This document shows positions 16,264-24,063 of a stretch of 64,000 bases of DNA, in pieces. The position numbers and the translations under genes are program-made. The notes beneath the pieces were generated by a model, which did no database searches, was not told the origin of the DNA, and was given only the letters and a program-made list of their open reading frames with translations. Source of the DNA: Carboxydocella thermautotrophica (lineage in GTDB: Bacteria > Bacillota > GCA-003054495 > Carboxydocellales > Carboxydocellaceae); the NCBI GenBank assembly GCA_003054495.1, contig CP028514.1:236501-300500 (forward strand). The letters run 5' to 3'. Each line of letters starts with the position of its first letter. The stretch's first letter is position 1.

Positions 16264-16396
16264 ACCTTATCAAGAGTGGTGGAGGGACTGGCCCGATGAA
16301 ACCCGGCAACCGGCTGGTAAACCAGCGTCCTGGTGCCAATTCCTGTAGATAAGGCGGTTTTGTGCAAACAAGACCTGCCTTGGGCAGGTTTTTTTC
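16264..16396 (+). promoter_or_regulatory. SAM-I (S-box) riboswitch with terminator
   Basis: The aptamer carries the S-box core AGAGTGGTGGAGGGACTGGC and CCGATGAAACCCGGCAACC, closed by P1 (CCTTAT 16265-16270 with ATAAGG 16349-16354). An intrinsic terminator follows (ACCTGCC/GGCAGGT, 16373-16389, then T-run). AAGGCGGT (16351-16358), which includes the 3' side of P1, can pair with ACCTGCCTT (16373-16381) to form an antiterminator. SAM binding should therefore favour P1 and termination, switching metI-metC off. Confidence 0.95.
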
Positions 16397-16436
16397 TTAT
16401 CCAAAAGGATAAAGTAAATGGAGGAGGTAGAAGGAA

Positions 16437-17585
16437 ATGCAGCTGGAAACTATTCTGGCTCAGCTAGGGGTTCGCAAGGATCAGGGGACAGGCAGTATTA
16501 CCATGCCTATCTATCAAACGGCCACTTTTGCTCATCCTGCCCCAGGGCAATCTACCGGTTTTGACTATTCCCGTTCCGGCAACCCTACCCGGCAGGTGCT
16601 GGAAGAAGCTATTGCCGCTTTAGAGGGCGGGTGTAGAGGTTTTGCCTTTAGTTCCGGCATGGCGGCTTTGACAGCAGTCTTTCAAATATTTAAGCCAGGA
16701 GATAGAATCCTGGTTTGTGATGATTTATATGGCGGTACCTATCGTCTGTTTGAACAAATCCTGCGTCCTCTCGGACTGGCCTTTACCTATCTGGATTTCA
16801 GTAATACCAGCGAGGCGGACTGGGAAAACTATGCAGGTCAGGATGTAAAGGCGGTATTTATTGAAACCCCTACTAATCCGTTGATGAAAATCTATCCTTT
16901 ATCCCGCCTGGCCCAATTCTGTCAGCGGCATCAATTATTATTGCTAGTAGATAATACTTTTATGACTCCCCTGCGCCAGCGACCCCTATTGCTGGGGGCG
17001 GATATCGTTATTCATAGTGCCAGCAAATATCTGGGTGGGCACAATGATTTGATTGCAGGCCTGGTCGCAGTCAAGGACCCTGAGCTGGCGGAACGGGTGT
17101 ATTTTTATCAGAATGCCTGCGGAGCTATACTGGGACCACAGGATAGCTGGTTGTTGCTGCGCGGCCTGAAGACTCTGGCGGTGCGGCTGGAACGGCAGGA
17201 GCAAAATGCAGCCGGAATAGCTTCTTATTTAAATAAACACCCGATGGTAAGAAAAGTCTGGTATCCTGGCCTGGCAGAGCATCCGGGAAGAGAGTGGCAT
17301 TTTGCTCAGGCCAGCGGGCCAGGAGCTATGGTGTCTTTTGAAGTGGAATCAAAGGAGCTGGCATTAGAGGTCTTAAGCAAAATCAGACTTATTTCGTTTG
17401 CGGAAAGCTTAGGCGGAGTAGAATCGCTGTTGACTTATCCTGAAACCCAGACCCATGCGGATATCCCGGAAACGGAGAGAAGGAATAGGGGTATTACTGA
17501 TTGTTTGTTGCGCTTATCAGTTGGCCTGGAGCATCTGGAAGATTTGCTGGCAGATCTGGAACAAGCTCTAGGCGGGGAGGTATAG
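16437..17585 (+). CDS. metI: Cystathionine gamma-synthase / O-acyl-homoserine thiolyase, MetI type
   Basis: PLP enzyme of the Cys/Met metabolism family that joins cysteine (or sulfide) to an activated homoserine. Landmarks are GFDYSRSGNPTRQ, AFSSGMAAL, DDLYGGTYRLF, ETPTNPLM, the PLP-lysine motif HSASKYLGGHND (Lys near 197) and the FAESLGGVESLLTYP substrate-site segment characteristic of MetI. Length 382 aa is usual. ATG has GGAGG upstream. It is the first gene after the SAM riboswitch and ends 3 bases before metC, matching the S-box metI-metC operon of Bacillus. Exact acyl donor (acetyl or succinyl) is not visible. Confidence 0.9.
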   Translation: MQLETILAQLGVRKDQGTGSITMPIYQTATFAHPAPGQSTGFDYSRSGNPTRQVLEEAIAALEGGCRGFAFSSGMAALTAVFQIFKPGDRILVCDDLYGGTYRLFEQILRPLGLAFTYLDFSNTSEADWENYAGQDVKAVFIETPTNPLMKIYPLSRLAQFCQRHQLLLLVDNTFMTPLRQRPLLLGADIVIHSASKYLGGHNDLIAGLVAVKDPELAERVYFYQNACGAILGPQDSWLLLRGLKTLAVRLERQEQNAAGIASYLNKHPMVRKVWYPGLAEHPGREWHFAQASGPGAMVSFEVESKELALEVLSKIRLISFAESLGGVESLLTYPETQTHADIPETERRNRGITDCLLRLSVGLEHLEDLLADLEQALGGEV

Positions 17586-17588
17586 AAA

Positions 17589-18734
17589 ATGGAACGCGAT
17601 TTAAAGGAAAAAAGTCTTTACGTTCATGCGGGTCCGCGGGGTGATAAATATACAGGTGCCGTAAATGTCCCTGTTTATCTCACCAGTACCTTTGACCAGG
17701 AGGAATTGCCTGCTCGCAAACCCTATGAATACAGCCGGGGCCAGAACCCTACCCGGGAAGCTCTGGAACAGGCTATTGCCAGACTGGAAGGGGGTAAATA
17801 CGGTTTTGCTTTCAGCTCCGGGATGGCGGCTATCTCTACAGCTCTCTGTTTATTCGCGACCGGGGAGCATGTACTGGTGACGGAAGATTGTTATGGTGGT
17901 ACTTACAGGATTTTGACCAAATTCTTTGCCCGCTATGGGGTGGAATTTGATTTTGTGGATACTACCGATCTGGAACAGGTAAAAAAGGCGATAAAACCCA
18001 ATACCAGAGGGATTTTTGTGGAATCGCCCAGCAATCCCCTGATGCGGATTACCGACCTGGCGGCTTTGAGCCAGCTGGCCCGGGAAAAGGGGCTGATTAC
18101 CCTGATTGATAATACCTTTGCTACCCCTTATTTGCAAAAACCCCTGGCGTTAGGCATTGATGTGGTGATCCACAGTGCGACCAAATACATCGGGGGACAT
18201 AGTGACCTGCTGGCGGGTCTGATTGTGGTCAATGATGAACAGCTGGCCCGGCAAATCAAGCTGGTTCAGATGGCCTTTGGGGCAGTTCTCAGTCCTTTTG
18301 ACTCCTACCTGACCTTGCGGGGGCTAAAAACCCTGGCTATTCGCATGGAACAGCAGCAAAGCAACGCCCGGGAACTGGCCCTCTGGCTGCGGGATAGAAA
18401 AAAGGTGAAAAGGGTGTATTATCCCGGCTTCAGCGACCATCCCGGTGCGGAAATTCACCAGCGCCAGGCCCGGGGACCAGGAGCAGTGATCACCATTGAC
18501 CTGGGCAGTGAAGAAGAAGCCATTGCCTTTATTAATTCTACCAGCATTCCGGTCATCGGGCCTAGTTTGGGCGGAGTAGAAACCATTATCACCCATCCTT
18601 TTTCCATGTCCCATGCCGGTATTCCGGCGGAAATCAAGAACCGGCTGGGAATTACGCCGGGACTGGTGCGAATTTCGGTAGGGATAGAAGAAGTTGAGGA
18701 TTTGAAACAGGATTTTTCAGCTCTGGACCGATAA
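17589..18734 (+). CDS. metC: Cystathionine beta-lyase (or gamma-lyase), MetC type
   Basis: Second PLP enzyme of the operon, 381 aa. It has YLTSTFDQ, YEYSRGQNPTREALE, AFSSGMAAI, TEDCYGGTYRI, ESPSNPLM and the PLP lysine in HSATKYIGGHSD (near 197), then PSLGGVETIITHP and MSHAGIP. Position after metI under one SAM riboswitch indicates cleavage of cystathionine to homocysteine in methionine synthesis. Sequence alone does not separate beta- from gamma-lyase, so the product call rests partly on operon context. Confidence 0.85.
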   Translation: MERDLKEKSLYVHAGPRGDKYTGAVNVPVYLTSTFDQEELPARKPYEYSRGQNPTREALEQAIARLEGGKYGFAFSSGMAAISTALCLFATGEHVLVTEDCYGGTYRILTKFFARYGVEFDFVDTTDLEQVKKAIKPNTRGIFVESPSNPLMRITDLAALSQLAREKGLITLIDNTFATPYLQKPLALGIDVVIHSATKYIGGHSDLLAGLIVVNDEQLARQIKLVQMAFGAVLSPFDSYLTLRGLKTLAIRMEQQQSNARELALWLRDRKKVKRVYYPGFSDHPGAEIHQRQARGPGAVITIDLGSEEEAIAFINSTSIPVIGPSLGGVETIITHPFSMSHAGIPAEIKNRLGITPGLVRISVGIEEVEDLKQDFSALDR

Positions 18735-18771
18735 TTGCAATTATTTTTAGTCACGTGTCTGCCAGAAAAAA

Positions 18772-18798
18772 CTCCCCTGAACTTTCTGTTCAGGGGAG
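18772..18798 (-). terminator. Terminator of the c-di-GMP-controlled mini-gene (also behind metC)
   Basis: An 11-bp stem CTCCCCTGAAC/GTTCAGGGGAG. On the minus strand it is followed by six T, so it mainly ends the minus-strand gene; it may also stop metC transcription. Confidence 0.8.
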
Positions 18799-18803
18799 CC
18801 TTG

Positions 18804-19013
18804 TTAGCTCTCAAATAACACATTGGCATTATAACCGGAACCGCCCGTTTGCCGCATCAGGTCTTTGAAAGTCTTGGGCTGAACGGTACGGATGGGAATT
18901 TGTTTGCCGCAGACCGAGCAAATAATGCGCCGTTTCCCCGAAATCGGCTCTCTCTTGGTGATGAGTGTGTCCATTGAGACATGAAGAAATCCACATTTGC
19001 ATTCCAGTTCCAT
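18804..19013 (-). CDS. 69-residue Cys-containing protein under a c-di-GMP riboswitch
   Basis: A small soluble protein with two Cys pairs: CKC at the N-terminus (residues 5-7) and CSVCGK near 32-37, plus a basic middle (KREPISGKRR). It could form a small zinc-ribbon fold. There is no signal peptide or membrane segment. The ATG follows GGGGGTG at good spacing, with its own riboswitch and promoter upstream and a strong terminator downstream, so this is a real monocistronic gene despite its size. I do not recognise a named family; c-di-GMP control suggests a role in surface or motility lifestyle. Confidence 0.75.
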   Translation of the reverse strand: MELECKCGFLHVSMDTLITKREPISGKRRIICSVCGKQIPIRTVQPKTFKDLMRQTGGSGYNANVLFES

Positions 19014-19036
19014 ATATTACACCCCCAAATGAAAAA

Positions 19037-19066
19037 GCCTTTCCAGGAAGCCTCCAATGGAAAGGC
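19037..19066 (-). terminator. Riboswitch expression-platform terminator
   Basis: On the minus strand GCCTTTCCA and TGGAAAGGC form a 9-bp stem followed by TTTTTC. The 5' arm CTTTCCA can instead pair with TGGAAAG just after the aptamer core (19091-19097), giving an antiterminator. Confidence 0.8.
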
Positions 19067-19095
19067 GGAGCAGTCTGTGGCTCTCTATCTCTTTC

Positions 19096-19191
19096 CAGCT
19101 TCGGCAACCTGGCAATCATAGCCTCCGGAGCGAGGCCTTAGACCCATGGCTTTGCGCCCCCACCTTTCGATGGGTTTGCCTTTATCGACTG
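19096..19191 (-). promoter_or_regulatory. c-di-GMP-I (GEMM) riboswitch
   Basis: Read on the minus strand, the aptamer shows the GEMM-I landmarks: AGGCAAACC, a GAAA tetraloop hairpin (CCCATCGAAAGGTGGG), GGCGCAAAGCC, the tetraloop receptor halves CTAAGGCC and GGCTATG around a GCCTC/GAGGC stem, and the closing GCCAGGTTGCCGAA. A short P1 (CAGT/GCTG) closes it. It is followed by a terminator with a competing antiterminator, so c-di-GMP should control read-through into the 69-residue gene. From the overlap of P1 with the antiterminator strand I predict an OFF switch, with low confidence. Confidence 0.92.
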
Positions 19192-19211
19192 TGTGTAGTA
19201 TTTCACTTATT

Positions 19212-19240
19212 AATTTAGCACTATTTGTAACAAGTGTCAA
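19212..19240 (-). promoter_or_regulatory. SigA promoter of the c-di-GMP riboswitch transcript
   Basis: Minus-strand TTGACA (19235-19240), exactly 17-nt spacer, TAAATT (19212-19217); start about 15 bases before the aptamer. Confidence 0.8.
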
Positions 19241-19279
19241 CTCTTAATTGGTGAAAAATGACGAAAAAACTCAAATGGC

Positions 19280-19308
19280 TTGCCAAGGCAGGGTTTAACT
19301 GTTAAAAT
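19280..19308 (+). promoter_or_regulatory. SigA promoter of the SCIFF locus
   Basis: TTGCCA (19280-19285), 17-nt spacer, TAAAAT (19303-19308), about 40 bases before the SCIFF start. Confidence 0.7.
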
Positions 19309-19346
19309 TATTTAGGGAAAATCAATAATGTGAGGAGGATATTCTA

Positions 19347-19487
19347 ATGGCTAAGCATATTAAAACTCTGGCTGTAAAAAATCTGCAAAATACCGTTAAA
19401 ACCGGGGGTTGTGGCGAATGCCAGACCAGCTGTCAATCAGCTTGCAAAACTTCCTGCACAGTTGGTAACCAGGTTTGTGTAAGATAA
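19347..19487 (+). CDS. scfA: SCIFF ranthipeptide precursor (six Cys in forty-five residues)
   Basis: A 46-residue peptide starting MAKHIKTLAVKNLQ, with a basic leader and a core holding six cysteines at 22, 25, 29, 33, 37 and 44 (CGEC, CQSAC, CKTSC, CVR end). This is the SCIFF signature: the most widespread clostridial ribosomal peptide, whose cysteines are linked to alpha or gamma carbons of other residues by the radical SAM maturase encoded next door. The ATG follows TGAGGAGGAT. A terminator-like hairpin between precursor and maturase would keep precursor mRNA in excess. Biological role of the family is still unsettled (quorum or redox roles have been proposed). Confidence 0.95.
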   Translation: MAKHIKTLAVKNLQNTVKTGGCGECQTSCQSACKTSCTVGNQVCVR

Positions 19488-19495
19488 AGAAAGGG

Positions 19496-19526
19496 CCTGA
19501 CCTCACCTGCGGGGTCGGGTTTTTTA
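19496..19526 (+). terminator. Attenuating terminator between SCIFF precursor and maturase
   Basis: Stem CCTGACC (19496-19502) with GGTCGGG (19513-19519), followed by seven T. Partial read-through would feed the maturase gene. Confidence 0.7.
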
Positions 19527-19558
19527 CTGTCTAATGCTGTTTAATGAGGTGGTAGACA

Positions 19559-20911
19559 TTGTTGCATAAATTTACCCTCTTTGGCAGTAGGATTGTCTAT
19601 GATGTGGCTTCCGGCTCCGTCCATGTAGTGGACGAGCTGACCTGGCGGATTCTGGACTACTGGCCGGTTGCAAGTCGGGAGGAGATTGGAGCCAAATTAG
19701 GGCAGGAATATAGCCAGGAAGAAATCGAGGAAGCGGTCCGGGAGCTGGAGGAATTAAAAAAGGAGGGTCTATTGCTGGCAGAGGACCAGGCTCCGGCTGC
19801 TTTGCATTTGCGCCAGCAATCGGTAGTAAAGGCCCTTTGTCTCCATGTGGCCCATGACTGCAATTTGCGCTGCCGTTATTGTTTTGCCGGCACCGGGCCT
19901 TTTGGCGGGGACCGTACTCTGATGAAGGAGGAAACAGGGCGTCAGGCCATTGACTTCTTGCTTAAAGCCAGCGGAAAGCGGCAGCAGGTGGAAATTGACT
20001 TCTTTGGCGGGGAGCCGCTGCTGAATTTTCCGGTAGTCAAAAACCTGGTGGCATACGGCAAAGAGGCGGCCGCGGCAGCCGGGAAGAAAATCAAATTTAC
20101 TTTGACTTCCAATGCCCTGTTGCTAACTGAAGAAATTGAACGGTGGTTGAATGAAGAGGAAATGGCAGTGGTTCTAAGCCTGGATGGGCGTCCGGAGGTC
20201 CATGATCGCATGCGCCCCCGGCTGGATGGCAGTGGTTCTTACCAGCGTACTGTTGACCATATCCTGCGTTTTGTTAACAGCCGTAACCAGGAAAATTATT
20301 ATGTGCGGGGAACTTTTACCGGCTTACAACCGGATTTTGCGGCAGATGTCATTTACATGGCTGACCTGGGGATTAAACACCTGTCGGTAGAACCGGTAGT
20401 AGGGGCGCCGGAAGAGGATTATGCCCTGAAGGAAGAGTATCTACCACAATTGCTGGCAGAATATGAACGGCTGACAGAGGAGTTTTTGCGGCGCCAGGAA
20501 ACAGGGCAGCCCTTTACCTTTTTCCATTTCAACCTGGATCTAACGGGTGGCCCTTGTCTGGCCAAACGGCTATCCGGTTGTGGTGCGGGCCATGAATATC
20601 TGGCCTGCGACCCGGAGGGCAACCTCTACCCCTGTCATCAATTTGTCGGCAATAAAGATTTCTGGCTGGGAACAGTAGATACAGGAGTAGAAAAACCGGA
20701 GCTGGTCCAGCGTTTTCAGGAGGCCCATGTCTTCAACAAGCAGAAATGTCAGAATTGCTGGGCCCGCTATTTATGCAGCGGTGGTTGCCATGCCAGCAAC
20801 TACCACAGCCATGGCCATTTGCTGGAACCATATGAAATGGGATGTGCCCTGGAAAAGAAGAGACTGGAATGCGCTATTTATATTCAGCTAAAAACTGCAG
20901 GTCTTGTTTAA
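19559..20911 (+). CDS. scfB: SCIFF peptide maturase, radical SAM/SPASM
   Basis: A 450-residue enzyme that installs thioether crosslinks in the SCIFF peptide. Residues 1-85 form a peptide-recognition region (HVVDELTWRILDYWP). The radical SAM motif is CNLRCRYC (Cys 101, 105, 108), followed by FFGGEPLLNF and LSLDG. The C-terminal SPASM part carries further clusters with CGAGHEYLAC, CHQF and the CQNCWARYLCSGGCHAS ligand block. It starts at TTG 19559 behind GAGGTGG. Its stop codon lies in the 17-bp target duplication of the IS that follows, so the IS landed just past the coding region. Confidence 0.93.
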   Translation: MLHKFTLFGSRIVYDVASGSVHVVDELTWRILDYWPVASREEIGAKLGQEYSQEEIEEAVRELEELKKEGLLLAEDQAPAALHLRQQSVVKALCLHVAHDCNLRCRYCFAGTGPFGGDRTLMKEETGRQAIDFLLKASGKRQQVEIDFFGGEPLLNFPVVKNLVAYGKEAAAAAGKKIKFTLTSNALLLTEEIERWLNEEEMAVVLSLDGRPEVHDRMRPRLDGSGSYQRTVDHILRFVNSRNQENYYVRGTFTGLQPDFAADVIYMADLGIKHLSVEPVVGAPEEDYALKEEYLPQLLAEYERLTEEFLRRQETGQPFTFFHFNLDLTGGPCLAKRLSGCGAGHEYLACDPEGNLYPCHQFVGNKDFWLGTVDTGVEKPELVQRFQEAHVFNKQKCQNCWARYLCSGGCHASNYHSHGHLLEPYEMGCALEKKRLECAIYIQLKTAGLV

Positions 20912-20926
20912 ATTTTAAAGAAAAGG
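20910..20926. repeat. Target site duplication, left copy
   Basis: Direct repeat AAATTTTAAAGAAAAGG, identical to 22552-22568. It overlaps the scfB stop codon. Confidence 0.88.
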
Positions 20927-20995
20927 TGTCAATAACTTGTGAAAATGTCACCCCAAAATAGGGTTAATTATCGTCACAAAATGTCACACCCTGCT

Positions 20996-21132
20996 AAGAA
21001 CCTAACCGGGCTTTGGCAATTGTAGTTATTACGTTCGGTTAAGTCAAGGGTAAAGTGAACGGGCTTCGCCCGCCCTTGACTTAACCTCACTTCATAACTT
21101 TTGGCAAATCAAGCCCGGTTAAGGTTCCTAAA
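20996..21132. repeat. Long imperfect hairpin inside the IS, behind the transposase gene
   Basis: Nested inverted repeats: AACCGGGCTT with AAGCCCGGTT on the outside and GGTTAAGTCAAGGG with CCCTTGACTTAACC on the inside, around a CGGGC/GCCCG tip. About 135 nt of sequence folds on itself. No T-run follows, so it is not a plain terminator. Confidence 0.65.
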
Positions 21133-21150
21133 AATTAGATCCAGGCAAAG

Positions 21151-22473
21151 CTAAGCATACTTTCGGAGAAATATCTCTTCAAGCATTTTTAATATATCCC
21201 TGTCACTGTCTTCGTAGGTAAGTCTTTTAACCAGATTGTGTCCATACTTAAAGTAATGCGTATCTGGAGGTATATAGGGCTTTCTTTCAGTAGCTTCAGT
21301 TTTTGGCTTTTGCGTCTTTTGTGGCTTAACATAGGGGATCGTTTCAAATACAGTGTTTTTGTATTGCACTTTTACACCAAAAACCGGACTTATTAATACA
21401 TCTATCTTCGTACGTGGCGGAATAGGATTGGTTTCTTTATAGATAACCTTAAAATGCCTGTTATAGAAAGAAAATACGCCCCCATTATCGATAGTTCTTT
21501 TTTGTTTAACACATAGTATATGGCCAATATCAATGTTTTGGTCAAGCGCCCTATAAGCAGTTTCTGGCTCTAAAGCTTTCACTGCAAACTGACTGTTAAA
21601 TTTCTCTATATATTGAGATAGGAACTCATTAGCTTCATCAATAGTGGTAATACCGGCTATTTTGAATTCAACGGGGAGCCTGCTTTGAAGCGTTTCCCAT
21701 AGTCGCTCTACTCTACCTTTGGCCTGGGGTGAACGTGCTGGAATAAGGGTTATACCTAGCTCTTTCATAGCTCTGCCAAACTGGGTGTCGTTAACAACTT
21801 TGCCTTGCAATTGCTCCTCAATCGTAAGCCTTGAAGCGTTTTGGGAGAGAAAAATTGAGTGTCTGTCTGCATAGATACTTGCTGGAATACCGTGTTTGTT
21901 AACGATTTGCCAGGTTACCTCAAAATATCCTTGCAAGCATTCATTCTTGGCCAGGTAGAGTCCTACTATTTTCCCGGTGGCATCGTCAATTGCACCATGG
22001 AGAGCAAACTTTTCATTAGTGCCAAACCATTCAAAAGGAGTGGCATCCATTTGTATAAGGAGGCCTTCCTGAGGCCTTCTCTTTCTGCGGCGATGAGGTT
22101 TAAATCTCCTTCGTTTCTTAGGACTGTTAATGCCTGCTTTGGTCAAAATAGTGTGGAGACAGGAATAACTTATGGCTATTTCCTCGTGCACCTCCAGAAG
22201 CTCCATAAAGTGCTTGAAATTGGCGTTCTTGTACTTATCGGACTGTTTCAATAAGATAATCTTGCTTTTAAGCTCGTCAGTGAGCGCATGCTGCGGCTTA
22301 CGACCTGTATTTTTATGGATAAGGAACGCCGGCCCTTGTTCCATCACTCCTTTTTTAAGGCGCTTAATCTGGCGTTCACTTAGACCTAAGCTCATAGCTG
22401 CTTCACTGATTGATAGTTTCCCATCAATTAAGGAAGAAATTACCTTGTACCTATTTAGTTGTTTTTGTGTCAT
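21151..22473 (-). CDS. IS1202-like (ISNCY) DDE transposase
   Basis: A 440-residue transposase. It opens with helix-turn-helix DNA-binding segments (LSISEAAMSLGLSERQIKRLKKG), then an integrase-type catalytic core with Asp in LIQMDATPFEW, Asp in IYADRHSIF and Glu in KGRVERLWETLQ, and a beta-rich C-terminal domain. ATG 22473 (MTQKQLNRY) follows GAGGTGCG; an ATG eight codons upstream lacks a ribosome site. The frame is intact, so the element may be active. Confidence 0.88.
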   Translation of the reverse strand: MTQKQLNRYKVISSLIDGKLSISEAAMSLGLSERQIKRLKKGVMEQGPAFLIHKNTGRKPQHALTDELKSKIILLKQSDKYKNANFKHFMELLEVHEEIAISYSCLHTILTKAGINSPKKRRRFKPHRRRKRRPQEGLLIQMDATPFEWFGTNEKFALHGAIDDATGKIVGLYLAKNECLQGYFEVTWQIVNKHGIPASIYADRHSIFLSQNASRLTIEEQLQGKVVNDTQFGRAMKELGITLIPARSPQAKGRVERLWETLQSRLPVEFKIAGITTIDEANEFLSQYIEKFNSQFAVKALEPETAYRALDQNIDIGHILCVKQKRTIDNGGVFSFYNRHFKVIYKETNPIPPRTKIDVLISPVFGVKVQYKNTVFETIPYVKPQKTQKPKTEATERKPYIPPDTHYFKYGHNLVKRLTYEDSDRDILKMLEEIFLRKYA

Positions 22474-22551
22474 TAGATAACGCACCTCGTTTCTCATAGT
22501 GACATTTTATCAAAATACTTTACAAGGTGACATTATCACAAGATAATCACA

Positions 22552-22568
22552 AAATTTTAAAGAAAAGG
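22552..22568. repeat. Target site duplication, right copy
   Basis: Direct repeat identical to 20910-20926. The -35 box of the next gene starts on the following base. Confidence 0.88.
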
Positions 22569-22597
22569 TTGGCTGGATAGTTAAAATATGATATAAT
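22569..22597 (+). promoter_or_regulatory. SigA promoter of the M23 peptidase gene
   Basis: TTGGCT (22569-22574), 17-nt spacer, consensus TATAAT (22592-22597), directly abutting the IS target duplication. Confidence 0.8.
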
Positions 22598-22655
22598 AGA
22601 AAAGCCATGTTTATCTTTTGCGGACTGCAGTGGATGAGCAGGGAAAGGAGGGGCC

Positions 22656-24020
22656 ATGCAGAAAGAGCTTGCAACCAAACAGCAAAATGGCAACTGGCTG
22701 GGGGTTGTGCTGGGCCTGGCACTGGTAGCCAATGTCCTGGCAGCCTGGCAAACTGATGATAGAATTAAAGCTTTTGCAGTAGAAATCGATGGGAAGCAAG
22801 TAGCAGTGGTAGAAGAACGCCAGCAGGCAGACCGCTTGATCAAGCAGTTGATCAAAGAACGCCAATTAAGGGGAGAGGCTTCTCATCAGCCGGTGATTGT
22901 CTATGAACCGGTAAAGGCAAGAAAAGAGGAATTGACTGCAGCTGACCGGCTGCAACGAATTTTACAGGAACAGTTGTTGCCGATCCGGGCCGCATATGGA
23001 ATCGAAATCAACGGCCGGGTGGAAGTGGTTCTGCCAACCCGGGAAGAGGCGGAAAAAGTACTGACTCTATTGCAGCAACAGGCCAATGGCGGTATGAAAG
23101 GCACAGTAGTGTCCAGTCAAATTAAAGAAAAGATTGCGGTTGTTAAAACAGTAGCAGCCAGTGGTGAGCTGGTCACGGCTCCGGAAGCGGCTCGAATCCT
23201 GCTGCAAGGGCGGACAGAAATCAAGGAATATACCGTTAAGGAAGGGGATAGTCTCTGGCTGATTGCCCGGCGCTATGACTTAAGGGTGAAAGACATCCGG
23301 GCGTTGAATCCGGAGATTACCGGTGAATTCGTCGATGTGGGCCAGGTCATCAAACTGGCCAAAGTTGAACCCCTGGTACATATTGAAACCAGGCTACGGA
23401 CTCAGATTGTCGAGAACATTCCGGCTCCTGTTAAGGTGGAAATGAAACGGACCTTGCGCCGGGGGGTAGAAAAGGTAGTTCAGGAAGGTAAACCGGGTAA
23501 ACAGGTTAAACAGGTGGAAACGGTATTTATTAATGGGGTACCGGTAGGACAAAAACTGGTAGCCAGCCGGATTGTGGAAAATCCTCGCCCCAGAGTTATT
23601 TACAAAGGCGGACGGGGAGGGAGTTATATGATTGCCTCCCGGGGTAACGTGGGCAGTGACTTGCTCTGGCCTACTCGTGGTCCGATCTCTTCTCCCTATG
23701 GTGAACGCTGGGGTCGGATGCATACCGGAATAGATATTGATGGCAGTACCGGCAACCCTGTTTATGCTGCTGAAGATGGAGTGGTTATTCAGGCTGGCTG
23801 GTATGCTGAATACGGTAAGTTCATAGCGATTCGCCATGACAATGGACTGGTTACCCGTTATGGCCACCTATCTTCCATAGATGTAACCGAAGGCCAGCGG
23901 GTCAGCCGGGGTGAATATATAGGTGCTGTAGGTTCAACTGGCCGCAGTACTGGTTCTCATCTCCATTTTGAGGTACTGAAAAACGGTGATTTCCAGAATC
24001 CTCTTGCATATTTGCGCTAA
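22656..24020 (+). CDS. M23 peptidoglycan endopeptidase with LysM and G5 domains
   Basis: A membrane-anchored cell-wall hydrolase of 454 aa. An uncleaved signal anchor (about 13-31) is followed by an extracytoplasmic region, a LysM peptidoglycan-binding domain (about 190-235, YTVKEGDSLWLIARRY), a G5 domain (about 245-320) and a C-terminal M23 domain. The zinc site has HTGIDID (His near 356, Asp 360) and HLHFE (near 435-439), so the enzyme should be active on peptide crossbridges. ATG follows GGAAAGGAGG. It has its own promoter and terminator. Confidence 0.93.
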   Translation: MQKELATKQQNGNWLGVVLGLALVANVLAAWQTDDRIKAFAVEIDGKQVAVVEERQQADRLIKQLIKERQLRGEASHQPVIVYEPVKARKEELTAADRLQRILQEQLLPIRAAYGIEINGRVEVVLPTREEAEKVLTLLQQQANGGMKGTVVSSQIKEKIAVVKTVAASGELVTAPEAARILLQGRTEIKEYTVKEGDSLWLIARRYDLRVKDIRALNPEITGEFVDVGQVIKLAKVEPLVHIETRLRTQIVENIPAPVKVEMKRTLRRGVEKVVQEGKPGKQVKQVETVFINGVPVGQKLVASRIVENPRPRVIYKGGRGGSYMIASRGNVGSDLLWPTRGPISSPYGERWGRMHTGIDIDGSTGNPVYAAEDGVVIQAGWYAEYGKFIAIRHDNGLVTRYGHLSSIDVTEGQRVSRGEYIGAVGSTGRSTGSHLHFEVLKNGDFQNPLAYLR

Positions 24021-24024
24021 ACTA

Positions 24025-24058
24025 CAAAACCAGGGACTGCCCTGGTTTTGTTCTTTTT
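24025..24058 (+). terminator. Terminator of the M23 peptidase gene
   Basis: 11-bp stem CAAAACCAGGG/CCCTGGTTTTG followed by TTCTTTTT. Confidence 0.88.
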
Positions 24059-24063
24059 CGGGG

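Larger units (their letters stand above)
20927..22551 (-). mobile_element. Complete ISNCY/IS1202-like insertion sequence, 1625 bp
   Basis: Terminal inverted repeats starting TGT match at 22 of 26 positions (20927-20952 with the complement of 22526-22551), and an exact 17-bp duplication flanks the element. One intact DDE transposase is encoded on the minus strand. Both ends also carry repeated GTGACATT/AATGTCAC boxes, probably transposase binding sites. Long duplications are known for the IS1202 family. The intact gene and exact duplication suggest a recent insertion. Confidence 0.88.

Noticed and set aside
16264-16396. T-box leader upstream of the met operon
   Set aside because: The core is that of SAM-I; there is no T-box sequence or specifier loop.
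23973-24020. Possible disruption of the M23 peptidase locus by the upstream IS
   Set aside because: The coding frame, ribosome site and promoter are intact; the IS ends one base-pair position before the -35 box duplication boundary.
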